From Psychrobacter sp. P11G3 (GTDB lineage Bacteria; Pseudomonadota; Gammaproteobacteria; Pseudomonadales; Moraxellaceae): a stretch of 64,000 nt of DNA. The number at the start of each line of letters is the position of its first letter. Position 1 is the first letter of the stretch. Shown piece after piece: positions 63,539-64,000 of this stretch. The stretch is taken from contig NZ_CM003596.1 in assembly GCF_001435845.1 (NCBI RefSeq), forward strand, positions 1,426,001 to 1,490,000. Reading direction: 5' to 3'. A program made the position numbers and the translations under genes. The notes under the pieces are model-generated. The model saw only the letters and a program-made list of their open reading frames with translations. It had not been told where the DNA came from and ran no database searches.

Positions 63539-64000
63539 AACGTCAGTGGATTTGAATGTGGAAATGCTAATACAATGCGCACCTGAGACTGTGCAAGCGC
63601 ATCCCGTGGTAGAGCTAGTGTTAGCGCTAGGTAGTAACTATCAAGCCGACAAGTATCTCCCGCTTGCTCGGCAGCGCTTGGCAGCGCTAGGTGAGGTGCG
63701 ATTGTCTACGGCTTTTCAAAATCCTGATTTTACTACAACCTTGGAACAGCCAAAGCCTGACTATACCAATCAATGTGTCCATCTAGCACTGACCACACCT
63801 GTGAGCCTACAACAACTACAGCAAACCTTTAGAACGCTTGAAGGTGATTGTCATAGATGTCGACAGACTAAGCCGAATCAAGTACGGCGAGTGACGATGG
63901 ATATTGATATTTTGATGGTTAAATTGGCTAATATAGAAAATAGCCTAAGCAAAAATTCAATATCTAAATCAATGTCTGATTGGATTGTAATGGCCGATCG
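63531..64000 (+). CDS. folK: 2-amino-4-hydroxy-6-hydroxymethyldihydropteridine pyrophosphokinase (partial, runs off right end)
   Basis: Transfers pyrophosphate from ATP to hydroxymethyl-dihydropterin. The frame is open from ATG 63531 through 64000 without a stop, about 156 codons. After some 26 extra residues the FolK start VELVLALGSNYQADKYL appears, then LSTAFQNPDF, and RRVTMDIDILMV, the conserved Mg2+-binding Asp motif. It overlaps folB by eight bases; ATGs at 63528 and 63564 are also possible starts. A Ser/Asn-rich insertion (IENSLSKNSISKSMS) follows DIDILMV. Confidence 0.9.
   Translation, partial: MHKTSVDLNVEMLIQCAPETVQAHPVVELVLALGSNYQADKYLPLARQRLAALGEVRLSTAFQNPDFTTTLEQPKPDYTNQCVHLALTTPVSLQQLQQTFRTLEGDCHRCRQTKPNQVRRVTMDIDILMVKLANIENSLSKNSISKSMSDWIVMAD

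Overview
The window reads as ordinary chromosome of a moderately AT-rich gammaproteobacterium in the Moraxellaceae, most likely Psychrobacter. The evidence is protein character and gene order: glnE next to ilvE, a surface-sugar locus between ilvE and aspS as in Acinetobacter, a tyrA-aroA fusion behind pheA and hisC, a rubredoxin/esterase pair, and FetAB. It is dense with genes on both strands and dominated by biosynthetic and housekeeping functions. I see no rRNA, tRNA, CRISPR array, prophage, complete insertion sequence or obvious transcriptional regulator.

Layout. 1-9.3 kb: leuA, an orphan secreted-looking protein, accB-accC, a MATE exporter, an EVE-domain protein, hemW and an entericidin-like lipoprotein. 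9.5-15.1 kb: trmL, the tusDCB-tusE sulfur relay for tRNA thiolation, and glnE. 15.5-28.1 kb: ilvE, then a cell-surface carbohydrate locus (five glycosyltransferases, UDP-glucose dehydrogenase, UDP-glucuronate 4-epimerase, a Stealth-type sugar-phosphate transferase, a WaaZ-like protein, one unknown gene) ending in an LpxL-type acyltransferase and aspS. The position matches the outer-core (OC) locus of Acinetobacter, so I read it as lipooligosaccharide core assembly. 30.3-40.2 kb: a SohB-like protease, then a lipid or hydroxy-acid catabolic block: an ACAD10/11-like acyl-CoA dehydrogenase, an APH-fold kinase matching the other half of animal ACAD11, a histidine-phosphatase-fold protein, a short-chain dehydrogenase, and two tandem acyl-CoA ligases. 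40.7-43.0 kb: a hotdog thioesterase coupled to fetA-fetB. 43.2-54.9 kb: xthA, argJ, a DUF4377-like lipoprotein, L-serine dehydratase, a uracil permease, an EamA exporter, a WG-repeat protein, an alpha/beta hydrolase behind rubredoxin, and apt. 55-64 kb: an adhesin-E-like secreted protein, transaldolase, the aromatic cluster pheA-hisC-tyrA/aroA, rarD, folB and the start of folK, which runs off the right end.

Mobile traces are small. A 176-bp MITE-like element with perfect 14-bp inverted ends lies at 52437-52612. A decayed, internally deleted relative lies at 32966-33027, between the dehydrogenase and kinase genes. A second, unrelated inverted-repeat element may lie upstream of argJ. Many gene ends carry clear hairpin terminators, several usable in both directions.

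The most interesting system-level signal is the split ACAD11-like module at 31.5-36.1 kb, which resembles the parts list of bacterial levulinate/4-hydroxyacid catabolism. The carbohydrate locus with a Stealth protein comes next. All functional calls rest on reading translated sequence and remembered family features; no database search was run.
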